Positions 22,096 to 32,444 of a stretch of 64,000 bases of DNA are shown here, piece by piece; positions within the stretch are counted from its first letter, which is position 1, and every line of letters begins with the position of its first letter. The notes beneath the pieces were generated by a model. It did not search any database. It had not been told where the DNA came from and saw only the letters and a program-made list of their open reading frames with translations. Position numbers and translations under genes: made by a program. Source of the DNA: Phialophora verrucosa (taxonomy: Eukaryota; Ascomycota; Eurotiomycetes; Chaetothyriales; Herpotrichiellaceae); the NCBI GenBank assembly GCA_002099365.1, contig MSED01000006.1, positions 620,001 to 684,000 of the forward strand, read 5' to 3'.

Positions 22096-23444
22096 CTGAT
22101 CATGCGTACAGGTGTGGAGCAAGCTTTCTTCGTATTCGTTGCACAGCCTAAGTAGGTGTGAAATTTCGGATGAGGAGCCGTGCTTGTCGCCGTTGGGAGT
22201 TAAGGAATGTTAGGTGTTTCAGATCTCGATGATGAAGTGCTAACTTGGTTACCGATCAGAGCTTACTCTTAGCTTGCATACTGGTCTGATAGTCACCATG
22301 GATTGAGACGAGCCTACTACCAGAAGTGCTCACAGAAGGAATGATATGGGCATGATAATGAGGTTCACGAGTCGTATAAATAATATGTCTGGTGTTGTCG
22401 TTGCCTTACGGCCAGCGTTTGCTGAAACACTGCTGCCTACTCGTCCTGGCAGATGCTCCAAAGGCCAGGGCCACAGACTCACAGGTACGTACCTGGTACC
22501 CAATCTGCTTGGGGGTTTGAGGGGCTTGGTCGGTAAGGATGCTCTGCCATCCTCCGTACATGGGTTGCGTGGCGGCCACGCGCGAGAGGATCCAACAACT
22601 GAAAGGATTATTTTGGGCCGGTACTAAACTGCTAAGGTCGATTTTGGCGCGCTGCCGTGGAGGACAATCCTGACCTAGGCTAGCCTAAAGCGCCTTGGGG
22701 CCGAGGAGGAGCGCACCCGGGAGTCGCCTTTGCTTCAGGTCCACCCATGTTGGTGCCCGCCAACATCTCGGGGGCGCTATGGTCTTGCGCCATGCTCCCG
22801 CGTGGTTGCCGCAATCGAGACGACAGTGCTCGCTCGCCTATGAGCGATCCCCTCCGGTTCTCCTGAACGCTGCATATCAATGAGACCCTCAATCAAACGC
22901 GGTCGACATCTGTGGGAAAAGGCAGCAGAGATGGATGTTGCTAATAGAGGCGAAACCGCCTCGACTCAATCGGCGCGCTTTGTTGCTGCTTTGTGGGCTT
23001 CATCCAGAAAATCATTCTCATTTCACTTCGTTTCTCCCATTTCCACCTCTTGTGCCCAATTCAGCAAATCGGCACATTGTTTTCACTTTCTCAAGTCATT
23101 TCTCGTATTCTACCTGGCTCTTCCCAGTCATAGGTCACTCGTTACAAATCTCTCGCTCCAGTCTCGTTGTGGGAAGGTTGCTGTTACCTCAACGCGTTAA
23201 CATATTCCAAAGGCGTCCTTTAACAGTGTTTTGAATTTGAGCTACTCGGTACCTCAATCAGTTTTCTAGTACCGAGATCCTTTTGCGTTGCCACCGGTCA
23301 GCTAGAAGTAACGCATGGCCCGAACCTCCATTTCAACTATCCCTTGCAACTGGAGTTGCGACAATTCCGCTTCGCCCGCCTGTCGGCTACGTGCATTCGA
23401 GATCAGCCGTGATAGGTCGTAGCCGTCAGTAGGCCTTCTCCGCC
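22096..23444. other. Divergent intergenic region upstream of urc4
   Basis: About 1.35 kb between a minus-strand and a plus-strand gene. The part from 23000 to 23300 is pyrimidine-rich and probably holds the urc4 promoter and leader. No gene, repeat or RNA is recognised. Confidence 0.45.
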
Positions 23445-25111
23445 ATGAAGGGACTTTTCAAAAGAAAAGACAGCAAACTTCCTCCAGACGACAACAAATC
23501 GGTTCTGCGGCCCGCTGTCACTGTTGAGCGTATCTCGAACTACTCCCACAAGTCGCCAACACTCATAAGCTCGAACTCATCTTCGCCGTCATTGGGAGGA
23601 ACCATGCCTGAAATCACGATCCCCGACCCCCCTGACCCACGCTCAAAGCCAGCGGCTTACCTTCGAAGCATCCATGCCGTTCGAGAGCGGTCACGATTGG
23701 TCCTGGATGAGGCCAAGGTCAACGCTCTCCACCATTTCGATGTCGACATGACCAAGTTCAAGGACACTGCCGACTACGTTGTTTCCATCATCAAGGTATG
23801 TCCAACGCCCTAGCCAGCATGAACACGGGCGCGGAAGTCTGACGGTTTCTAGCGGGATTTTGCAGGTGACTACGCTTCAATACCGCCACACGGTCGGTGG
23901 CAGCATTTCGAGGTTGGCGGAAGGCCCAGAGTGACTCAGCTACTGCAGACGTGGCCTACTTCAATTGATAATCAGGAGAGGGCTCGGCGGTTGATCGACC
24001 TGTTCCTGGTATCAGTTCTACTCGATGCGGGAGCGGGGACCAAATGGTCCTACAAGTCCAAAGAGTCCGGCAAGGTGTACGCGAGGAGTGAAGGCTTGGC
24101 CGTGGCGAGTCTAGAAATGTTCAAGGCGGGTGCATTCAGCAGTGACGCGACCCAACCTCATCAAGTTGATGCAGCAGGCCTGAAGAAAGTCACGGTCGAG
24201 ACTCTGGCTAAGGGGATGCAAGTGTCAGAGTCAAACCCGATGTCCGGGCTCGAAGGCCGCACTGGGCTGCTGATCAGGCTCGCTTCTGCCCTCCAAAACG
24301 GGGAGATCTTTGGTGTTGACGGTCGCCCTGGGAACATGATTGGTAAGCGTAGACGATATCCGCCAGATTGGGCGTCCGCTAAGCGCTGCAGACTATTTGA
24401 TATCGCATCCAACAACGCAAGCGGCCTCCGTCCCCGTCGTACTACTACCAACACTCTGGAGTGTCCTCATGGATGGTTTGTCAAGCATATGGCCGGCAAC
24501 GCGGACCAGCATCCAAGGTGTTCCTCTTGGAGATGCCTGGCCTTGTGAAGCTATGCCTCGGTCTCCCCCTGCTCAACCTTGGGAGACCATTGTTCCTTTC
24601 CACAAGCTTACACAGTGGCTTTGTTATTCTCTGATGGTCCCAATGACCAAGTTACTCAATGTTCGCTTCGCGGGTGCTGACTTGATGACTGGCCTTCCCG
24701 AGTATCGTAACGGCGGCTTGTTGGTTGATACGGGTCTACTCACTCTGAAAGAGCCTGACCGACAGCGCGGCCTGAAGATCTACCATCAAACAATTGGTGA
24801 CGGCAATGCAGTTGAGGTGGTCCCGACCTTCGAACCCAGCGACGACGTCATAGTGGAATGGAGGGCTGTCACTGTCGGTTTCTTAGACGAGCTTCTCACC
24901 GCTGTCAATGCAGGTCTTGGTCTTCAAGGCCCTCAACAGCTGACGTTGGCACAAATGCTCGAGGCGGGCACTTGGAAGGTAAGTCATTCCAAAGGGCTTC
25001 GCAACTATGGCTAACAATATACTATAGGGGGGTCGCGAAATTGCGCAAGTGTCCCGGCCGATCACCAAAGGGCCCCCGATCGGTATCATTTCGGATGGTA
25101 CCGTCTTCTAA
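23445..25111 (+). CDS. urc4: Uracil catabolism protein 4 (URC4, DUF1688 family)
   Basis: DUF1688 protein required in some yeasts for the URC pathway that lets uracil serve as nitrogen source; the exact reaction is not established. Four exons: 23445-23795, 23853-24342, 24392-24978, 25028-25111, with introns of 57, 49 and 49 bp, all GT-AG. The product is 503 residues, normal for the family. Seen across splices: RDFAGDYASIPPHGRWQHFEVGG, then LLQTWP, ERARRLIDLFLVSVLLDAGAG, a KWSYKSKESG stretch, GRTGLLIRLASAL, FGVDGRPGNMIDYL, WPCEAMP and VPFHKLTQWLCYSLMVPM, and a short last exon ending GIISDGTVF. The His/Arg/Trp cluster PPHGRWQHF is strongly conserved in the family. No URC1 (GTP cyclohydrolase-like) gene lies in the window. 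Confidence 0.92.
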
Positions 25112-25971
25112 GTGGAGATCTGTTTGCATGCATGGAAGATGATGTGTATGATGAGCTTTCTACGGCTAGACAACAGAGATTATGAGACGACGCATGCAAC
25201 GATGATGGCTTAGTATATTCACTTCTTGGAGGCGACATCAGGCACCGAGACACTGGCGTCTATTTAAGTGGGCGGGAAAGGAGGCATCAAGGTCGAAGGC
25301 AGGACGAGAGGGAGCATCGTGTTTGTTGCTCGCTGTCTGACCAAGGCACAAGCTGAAATGGATTCTGAAGGACGGAAAGCAGGAACAACTTCTGGGACCA
25401 TTCGTTTCTGCGGGCACTTGAAGTCAACCGAAACCTCCTTTTGGCGGTGCACCAGCGATCGACAATTACTTATTAGCAAGTTCCAATTATGTCGCTTTGT
25501 GAGGCACATTTGCAGTAGTGAAGGGCAACTGCGGACTGCCGTCCTCCATCATTTCGCATTTTCATAGCAAAAGCCCTCTCGGCCTTGATTTCTCGTGTGG
25601 TCCAAGCCTCGCGATTCTACACACCCTTTTCAGCCTTGTCTTTCCGCCGGACTTCCATTAATATTCAATGACTGACGCTGAACCCTTCGCTACCCGGTAA
25701 TCACCAAGAAATGGCATATTCCAAAGTCTTGTTAAATATCTCCTGACGCTTTCTAAGTCAGTGTAGCCGCGGGCTCTACAAGTATCTGGCCTGTCGCTCC
25801 TCACTGCCTCCTTCGTGATCAATACGCTTTGTGCGCTTCATGTCCATATAGTCCTCCGCAGCGCAAGACTATCTTCCCCAGCTTTTCTCCCCGCCTTGGT
25901 CACTTTCTCTTTCACATCGCTCAGCCGCGCGAGACTAAGCTTTCCCTGCGCCGAGGACGCGATCCGGCACG
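25112..25971. other. Intergenic region upstream of gtr1
   Basis: About 860 bases between two plus-strand genes, holding the 3' flank of urc4 and the promoter of gtr1. The part just before the gtr1 ATG (25800-25960) is pyrimidine-rich, as usual for fungal leaders. No gene is recognised. Confidence 0.5.
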
Positions 25972-26974
25972 ATGGACACGAGGAAGAGGAAGAAGAAGGT
26001 GCTTCTGATGGGAAAGAGTGGCTCAGGGAAGTCGTCTATGCGCTCCATTATCTTCAGCAATTATGTCGCAAAGGATGTACGACGGCTTGGAGCTACGATC
26101 GATGTGGAACACAGCCATGCCAAGTTCATGGGCAACCTGACTCTCAATCTGTGGGACTGTGGAGGGTATGCGGCCTTTTTCTTGCGCTGAGGTCATGCAA
26201 GTCTGCTGATTTCCGCTGCGCAGCCAGGATGCATTCATGGACTCGTACCTCAACGCCCAACGCGAGAACGTCTTCTCCGACGCCGAAGTCCTCATCTACG
26301 TCTTTGACATCGAGTCCCGCGCCGTCGAACAAGACCTTGAGACGTACAGCCAAGTCATCAAGGCACTGAAAGAGTATAGCCCGAATGCACACGTCTTCTG
26401 CTTGGTGCACAAGATGGACCTGGTCCAGCACGAACTCCGCGAGAAGATATACGAAGAGCGATGCCAGATGATCGCCGCACGGTCGGTAGGCCTTAGTCTC
26501 GAGACCTTCGCAAGCAGTATATGGGATCAGACGCTATACAAGGCCTGGGCAGGAATCGTGCACAAGATGATCCCGAATCTGATCATCATTGAGCGCTTCT
26601 TGGAAGCATTCGCCAGGCAACTCAAGGCCGAGGAGATTGTCTTGTTCGAGAGGTCAACCTTCCTCACTGTCACGAATGTAGTCACACGTTTCGGCGAGGA
26701 CAATGACAACATCGACCGACATGAGCGTATATCAAATATTATGAAGAGTTACAAGCATACAGCAGCCCGAAATACCAGGACCACCGCGGCAAGTGCAGGC
26801 TTCCTCTTGTACAAGGTCCAGACGCCACGGTTCAATTGCTTCCTTGCTAGGTTCACAGAGAATACGTACATCTTCGTGGTCGTTCCCCCAGGAGAGGCAG
26901 CGTTCAATTGTGCGGTCTTGAACACCATGATGGCGAGAGATGCATTCAGCAAGAAGACAGGTGTGGAAGGATGA
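25972..26974 (+). CDS. gtr1: Rag GTPase Gtr1 (RagA/B ortholog), TORC1 activator
   Basis: Small GTPase that with Gtr2 signals amino-acid sufficiency to TORC1 on the vacuole. Two exons, 25972-26165 and 26224-26974, with a 58-bp phase-2 intron (GTATGC donor, GCAG acceptor); the join restores LWDCGGQDAFMDSYL, the switch-II/G3 region. The product is 314 residues, matching yeast Gtr1 (about 310). Seen: P-loop GKSGSGKSS (residues 14-22), switch-I region GATIDVEHSHAKF, G3 WDCGGQ and G4-type HKMD after CLV. The C-terminal half is the roadblock-type dimerisation domain (from about 185), with ERSTFLTVTNV in its early part and the conserved NTYIFVVVPPGE near its end. Confident ortholog call. Confidence 0.96.
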
Positions 26975-28121
26975 GCTGTTGGCTAGCTCGCCCGTTCACC
27001 TCAGCGCCATCAGTCCGATTTTATCTCGAAACAATCTCGGTTCGTCCACGATATTGGGTATCCCGAAGGATTGACACCTCATGGTATGCCGCCCTATCGC
27101 TGCTCTTCGAGATCATTGGGCCAGAGGTATATCGGTCTATCACTTCTAAGCATTATGCAATGCGGCACTACCGAGGGGGATATGCTTATTGCTTGAACAA
27201 CCATGACGGAGAGTGAGCGTTCCGACATTGTCGAGGGAGACTCTTGAGAGCTCGAGGATAACAACCTTTCGCTATTACAGGACGTCGATGTGTCGCCAGC
27301 CCTGACGGCCTCAGCCCCTCGCTGCAAATACAGAGATGCTATATCGCCCAGAGCTCGGCAGCAGATACTGCTGATTGTGCCCGACACTACGCTCCTTCTG
27401 GAGGCCTGGAATGCTAGCATATGGCAGCGAGGTCGACCCCAACTTCGGACTTCAGCACCCCAGTCCCCGGCCTCAGTAGCTTTGAGGGGCACAATCGAGT
27501 TCATCTGATCGATGGGCGATTGGAGGGGATTTACTCTAAGACATCCCTGGAATTTGGCGGCTCAAATATATTGAGGGCAAGAGGGTGGAAATGTCGGAGG
27601 TAGTCTGGCGGACTATTCGCATAGAGGACGGCGGGCTCATCGATCAAGAGCACGTTGCTTTCGGACCAATAAATATATCGAAGAGGCGGACGAGACGGGT
27701 CGATCATGGTCAGGGTCACTCTTTGTTCGATCTGAGATATTCACCAGGACGTGCTGATCCAGGATGTGAAATTTGTCTGCGGCCACTGGCATAGAAGAGT
27801 AGTGTGGTATTGTGAGAGCATATTCCGAACCTCGCACATCGATAGCCTTGCCCTTTCCTTTCCTCGTACATACGTAGTACGGGAGCAACTGGTCGGTTAT
27901 TGGCCAGCACGTGATTGATGTCCTTGCCAAGCCCCCTCGGCCGGTTTTGCCGAGCTCGCCAATTTTCTTTTCCACCTCAGCTTCAATTTTCCGCCTCCAC
28001 CTTCGTACTTCCGTACGACCTGTGGACATCCTCATCCGTCTCTTTGCGTACAACTTCGATCGACCGTGGGATCACCGCAAATTAGTACGACAGGCTATGC
28101 GTTGACTGCTCGGCAACAGCC
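26975..28121. other. Intergenic region, no gene supported
   Basis: About 1.15 kb between two plus-strand genes. Minus-strand frames at 27094-27504 and 27637-28053 exceed 130 codons but the second lacks an ATG start and neither shows a known motif. The region probably holds the promoter of the Zn2Cys6 gene. Confidence 0.45.
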
Positions 28122-30320
28122 ATGCCCAAAGAACGCCAAACGTGCACCGAGTGCTCTATGCGCCGGCAGAAATGTGATCGGAACTTACCCTGCGGTCGTT
28201 GCGTCAAGCGGGGGGATGGGGATAAGTGCACCCGGGAATGGCCTGAAGGTGGCTATGATCCAAGGAAACATCGAATCTACCCCCGGTCATCCGCTGCAGC
28301 GGAAGCCAGTCCTGCCCCCACCGAACCGTCGCCGGCCACTACCCAAATTAATGTCCCAGACTCCGCCGTACATCCGTCTCTGAGGACACCCAAGTCTGTC
28401 AACTCTGGACCCAGTCCTCGTGAACCGCCAGCAGTCTATCCGACCGTGCTCAACCCACAGCCGACCAATGGTCCGGAGGCTGGTGTCGATAATACAGCCT
28501 CTGTGCTAGAGTTTCTTAGCTGGGGTCGGAACAAATTGTCCGACTACGACCAGAAAGCGCTGGAGCTCCTCAAGGAGCCTCATCAGACTGGAAATGCTGC
28601 GCTTCCCAAGGACACCGGATCCGATTGGGACATATCAAATGGCTTTGGCGGCACTGGTGCTGCCCAAGTCTCGTTCCTGCAGTTGTTGCTACCCAGCCGC
28701 AAGCAGGTTTTCCAGCTGGTCGAGTATCATGTCAGTTCGGTGTTGTGGTACCACGGGTGTATCTACGGTCCGACTTTCTACGAGGAGCTGAAGGAGGTAT
28801 ACAAGGGGCCCAGTGGAATGCAAGTCAGAAATATGGACCTTCGCTGGACTGGCTTACTCTTCGCCGTGATGGCTGCAAGCATGACTTGCGCGAGCGAACA
28901 ATTGGCCATGTCCTGGGGCTTCAAGAAGAATGAAAGAGCGAGACTCACGCGGCAGTGGTACAAGGCTACCGTAACTTGCCTAAACCTCGCAGACTACATG
29001 TGGCGGCACCATATTTACTCTGTTCAAGCCATCACAGTGTTGACAATGTCAGCTCATATCCTCGGATTCAGCAACACCCAGAGTACCTTGTTGGGTGCGG
29101 CTGTTAAGATCGCCCAGGGTCTTGGATTGCAGCGGCTTGGTCCCGAAGACGAGACAAACATCGCTACCGGTACACTGACTCCGTCGGCACCGGCCCAGCG
29201 AGAGAGAGTCATCAAGCGGGAAACGGGTAGGAGGATCTGGCAGCAATTGTGCATCCAAGACTGGTTCTCGATCCCCTTTTCCGAGATGTACGCCATCCAG
29301 AAACTTCACTTCACCACACTCAAACCCATCCATTGCGACGATGACACAATGGAACTTTTACCGGAAGACCTCCCAAGCATGACGAGCTTCCCGACATTCC
29401 TTTGCCACATTGCAAGCTTGATGCCTCAGATGCACGATGCAATTATCTCCTCGAATACTCTATACACAAAGTACGAACAGGTGCTGGACTACGATGCACA
29501 GATGAGGTCTCTCGCAACAGAAGGACTCCCGCGATTCTTCAACGTCAGGGAAGCGATCCGACCGGAATGGCCTCCCTGGGTGCCGTGGGCCAGACGAAGC
29601 TTGACTATCTGTTTCGCTCACAAGATCATCATGATCCACAGGGCCTTCCTGGGCCGAAGTTTCACGGAACAAACCTTCGACTTTACTCGGCGGACGTGCA
29701 TGGCCGCCGCGAAGACGATACTGAAAGAAGCCCGGCAGGCCTACGACGAGGAAGGGCCAGTCTTGTGGATCGATCAGGCTTTCATGGTCGCGGCAGGAAT
29801 AACTCTTGCCTTGGACATTTTCCACCGAAAGCCGAATGAGCCCGAATTTGAAGAGCACCGAAAGCTGGTCGAAAACACTATCTTCTTGCTTGGAAAGTTC
29901 GAGAACAGCATGATCGCAATGCGGGGCATACGACTGCTATCGTCTTTGCTCGCCGAGCAGGCTCGCCTGACAGCCGATCAAACTCTTGAGAACTATCGGA
30001 AGCGGACGCACGATAGTATGAGCGGAGACCGCAGCCAACCCAAGCGGCAGAAATTCAATGTTCCCAAGTTTGTTGAAAACTTCGTGGGAAATGACTCGTT
30101 CACGAATTCCTTGCGGACCACCAATAGAGGCGTCGAGCCTTCTCTTGACCTCTACGAGCCGACGGATTCGAGATCAAGAACACCCGGCTCACAAGACCCG
30201 ATCACCACCTCGGACCTGGGGTACGAGACGTTCGAACAACTCTTCCCTCCACATACCGGGATCAGCAACAACTTCCTTTTCGAAGATCTGCTGAATTTCG
30301 ACATCCAGGAAACACTTTGA
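28122..30320 (+). CDS. Zn2Cys6 binuclear-cluster transcription factor, 732 residues
   Basis: Fungal transcription activator of the Gal4 class. Single exon from the ATG at 28122. The zinc cluster sits at the extreme N-terminus with cysteines at 8, 11, 18, 24, 27 and 36 (C-x2-C-x6-C-x5-C-x2-C-x8-C), including CTECSMRRQKC and CGRC. A Pro/Ser-rich linker follows (to about 125), then a fungal transcription-factor middle-homology region (about 190-480) with the usual helical motifs such as FQLVEYHVSSVLWYHG, LGAAVKIAQGLGLQRLG and GRRIWQQLCIQDW. The C-terminus has a basic KRQKF patch and an acidic/aromatic tail (FEDLLNFDIQETL) that looks like an activation domain. Only 387 bases separate it from the dioxygenase gene downstream. 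Targets are unknown. Confidence 0.92.
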   Translation: MPKERQTCTECSMRRQKCDRNLPCGRCVKRGDGDKCTREWPEGGYDPRKHRIYPRSSAAAEASPAPTEPSPATTQINVPDSAVHPSLRTPKSVNSGPSPREPPAVYPTVLNPQPTNGPEAGVDNTASVLEFLSWGRNKLSDYDQKALELLKEPHQTGNAALPKDTGSDWDISNGFGGTGAAQVSFLQLLLPSRKQVFQLVEYHVSSVLWYHGCIYGPTFYEELKEVYKGPSGMQVRNMDLRWTGLLFAVMAASMTCASEQLAMSWGFKKNERARLTRQWYKATVTCLNLADYMWRHHIYSVQAITVLTMSAHILGFSNTQSTLLGAAVKIAQGLGLQRLGPEDETNIATGTLTPSAPAQRERVIKRETGRRIWQQLCIQDWFSIPFSEMYAIQKLHFTTLKPIHCDDDTMELLPEDLPSMTSFPTFLCHIASLMPQMHDAIISSNTLYTKYEQVLDYDAQMRSLATEGLPRFFNVREAIRPEWPPWVPWARRSLTICFAHKIIMIHRAFLGRSFTEQTFDFTRRTCMAAAKTILKEARQAYDEEGPVLWIDQAFMVAAGITLALDIFHRKPNEPEFEEHRKLVENTIFLLGKFENSMIAMRGIRLLSSLLAEQARLTADQTLENYRKRTHDSMSGDRSQPKRQKFNVPKFVENFVGNDSFTNSLRTTNRGVEPSLDLYEPTDSRSRTPGSQDPITTSDLGYETFEQLFPPHTGISNNFLFEDLLNFDIQETL

Positions 30321-30707
30321 GCTGGAAAGAGAGAAGCACAAGGCTGTGTGAAAGCTGGCTGAACCGATCGGATCGACAACGTACGATTATCGGCGGCGTC
30401 TGATTGGGGGATAAGTGCGGGGCAGCGTTGGACAGCCTTATCTGTTGTACGCCGATGACCACTATCAGTTCAGTTCAGGGTTCTCGGGACGTGTGGTGCC
30501 CTACTGATCTTCTTTGCTTGATGTTGCGTGAGGGAACATAAAAGCGAAGGGTCCCCTTCCCTCTGGGCCTTTTGAAGAAGTCCATCAACGCACGTCCATC
30601 TCTATTCTAATACTGTAACAACAAAGGCACAGTAGGCTATCCTACAGCTCTCGATACCTATTCTTTTCATACATCTGAGCCTTCCCACAGCAATTGGTGG
30701 CGGCGCA
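30321..30707. promoter_or_regulatory. Spacer between regulator and dioxygenase genes
   Basis: 387 bases holding the 3' flank of the Zn2Cys6 gene and the promoter of the dioxygenase. A TATA-like CATAAAAG is at about 30537 and pyrimidine-rich leader sequence follows. No coding region. Confidence 0.4.
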
Positions 30708-31862
30708 ATGGCTCCAGAGAAAACCAAATACGTTGACCGCTCCATCCCCACCATATCTCTCGCCAACTATGAATCGCGCATCGACGAAATCACTTCACAG
30801 CTAGTCTCCGCCGCCGAAAACGTCGGCTTCTTTAGCATCGTTGACCACGGCATCACCGCAGAAGAAATCGACAACATCTTCTCACAGTCAGCACGCTTCT
30901 TTTCTCTTGCAGACGAAGTCAAAGCCAAAGTTCCGTTCTCCTCGGCCAACAATGCCGGATGGGAGAAGAACTCACAAGTCCGACCATCCACGGGCGCCGC
31001 TGATCGGAAGGAATCATACCAAATGCAGTTCGGCCGGAACATGGAAGGGAAGTGGCTCGACGATGACGTGCTCCCTGGGTTCAAGGACTCGGCGCTGGAG
31101 TTCATGTGGAAAGCGCAGGCCGTGTCAGAGAGGCTCATGGTATGTTTGGCCAGGGGTCTCGGATTCCCAGACGACTATTTCGTCAAGGCACATGATGTAA
31201 AAAGACCGGAGAGTCAGACCGTGGCTAGATTGCTGCATTACTTTGAGACGCCCAGGGTGTCCAATGGAGAGGTCTGGCACCGTGCCGGAGCTCATACCGA
31301 CTGGGATCTTTTGACGCTGCTATTCCAGAAGCAGGGGCAGAGTGGGCTCGAGGTATGTTCGACGTGCACATCGTCATGCTGTCTTTTTGCGCAGTTGCTG
31401 TTGCTCAAGGTGATCGGCTAAATCTCCACATCGCAGATCTGTCCTGGCCGCGAAGCCTCTACCTCCTTCGCGCACGGGGACACCTGGACCAAAGTCACCC
31501 CCTCCCAAGACGCCATCATCTGCAACATAGGCGACCTCCTCATGTCGTGGTCCGACGACCGCTTTAAATCCACCTTCCACCGCGTCAAGGCACCTTCCGA
31601 GCCGGATGACTACTACGGTGAACGCTACAGCATTGCCTTCTTCAACCAGCCGTGCAGGGACGTGACGATTCAAGGTCCACTGAAGAAGTATCCATTGGTG
31701 ACGGGAGAGGAGTTTACCCGGAATGCGATGAGGCGGAACTTCGAGGCATTGGAGAAGAAGAGATTCGAGAAGGAAGAGGCAGAGAGATTGGTGAAGAGGG
31801 AAGGCCTCAAGGGCGCGAACGTGCATAGTATTGGGAAAGTGGTTGCCGAGATTGGTGCGTAA
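30708..31862 (+). CDS. Isopenicillin-N-synthase-like 2-oxoglutarate/Fe(II) dioxygenase
   Basis: Cytosolic non-haem iron oxygenase of the IPNS/2OG-FeII superfamily; substrate unknown. Two exons, 30708-31352 and 31437-31862, with an 84-bp phase-0 intron (GTATGT donor, GCAG acceptor). The product is 356 residues, normal for the family. N-terminal DIOX_N features: IPTISLANY, GFFSIVDHGI and the helix with ARFFSLADEVKAKV. The catalytic jelly roll has all metal and co-substrate residues: His196-x-Asp198 (GAHTDWDLLTLLFQ), His263 (KSTFHRV) and the RYS motif Arg278-x-Ser280 that binds the 2OG carboxylate. The CNIGDLLMSWSDD stretch is also typical. The Zn2Cys6 gene just upstream and a cupin gene downstream suggest a small catabolic or secondary-metabolism unit, which is an inference. 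Confidence 0.93.
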
Positions 31863-32444
31863 AGACGGGCATGAAGTCTCTGTCGCGGTGGCCGAGGAGA
31901 AATTGTTCCGACGTGCCGGACAACAACAGTCAGCCACTTGGCACTTGAGCCGAGACTGTCGAGTTACACGGGATGCTTGATGAGACTCCATGAATAAACA
32001 ATTTGATCCGCTCCATCAGCGTCGAGTGCGCAGCGTCGATTCGGCCTTGTCAATTGCGAAGTCAACGACTGGCGGGTTATGTCTAGACTAGTGTAATGTC
32101 TAGACTAGTGATCGATCTGAGCGAGAGAAAAGGAGATATAATTGTTTTTATTCCGTGGATCTGGCTTCGATGCAGATTTTTGTCCCGTACCTGGAAGCGC
32201 CCATCTTGGCTTCTCAACATCCAGTAACGTCACGCCGTGCCATGCTATGCCATGCCATGCCATCTCCACTTCCATCCCTGCCTTGCCCCGGAGTGAGCGG
32301 TCAATTTCGGCGGAATACATTACCTGCGTGCCTGCGTGCCTCCCGCTCCTACCTGTGTGAACGTCCGCGGATGCATATGCGCCTGTCTATCCGCCTGATT
32401 GCCGGTATGCCCGACTGCCCGCGCGTGTAAGTACGTTGCCCAGC
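31863..32444. other. Spacer between convergent dioxygenase and cupin genes
   Basis: About 580 bases between two genes that end toward each other. It holds 3' flanks, a duplicated 13-base motif at 32081-32110 and a CCATG-rich microrepeat at about 32238-32262. No coding region is supported. Confidence 0.45.
32081..32110. repeat. Duplicated 13-base motif with palindromic core
   Basis: The motif GTCTAGACTAGTG occurs twice, at 32081-32093 and 32098-32110, with a TAAT spacer. Each copy contains the palindromes TCTAGA and ACTAGT (overlapping). It lies about 220 bases past the stop of the dioxygenase gene. It may be a chance duplication or part of the transcript end. Confidence 0.7.
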
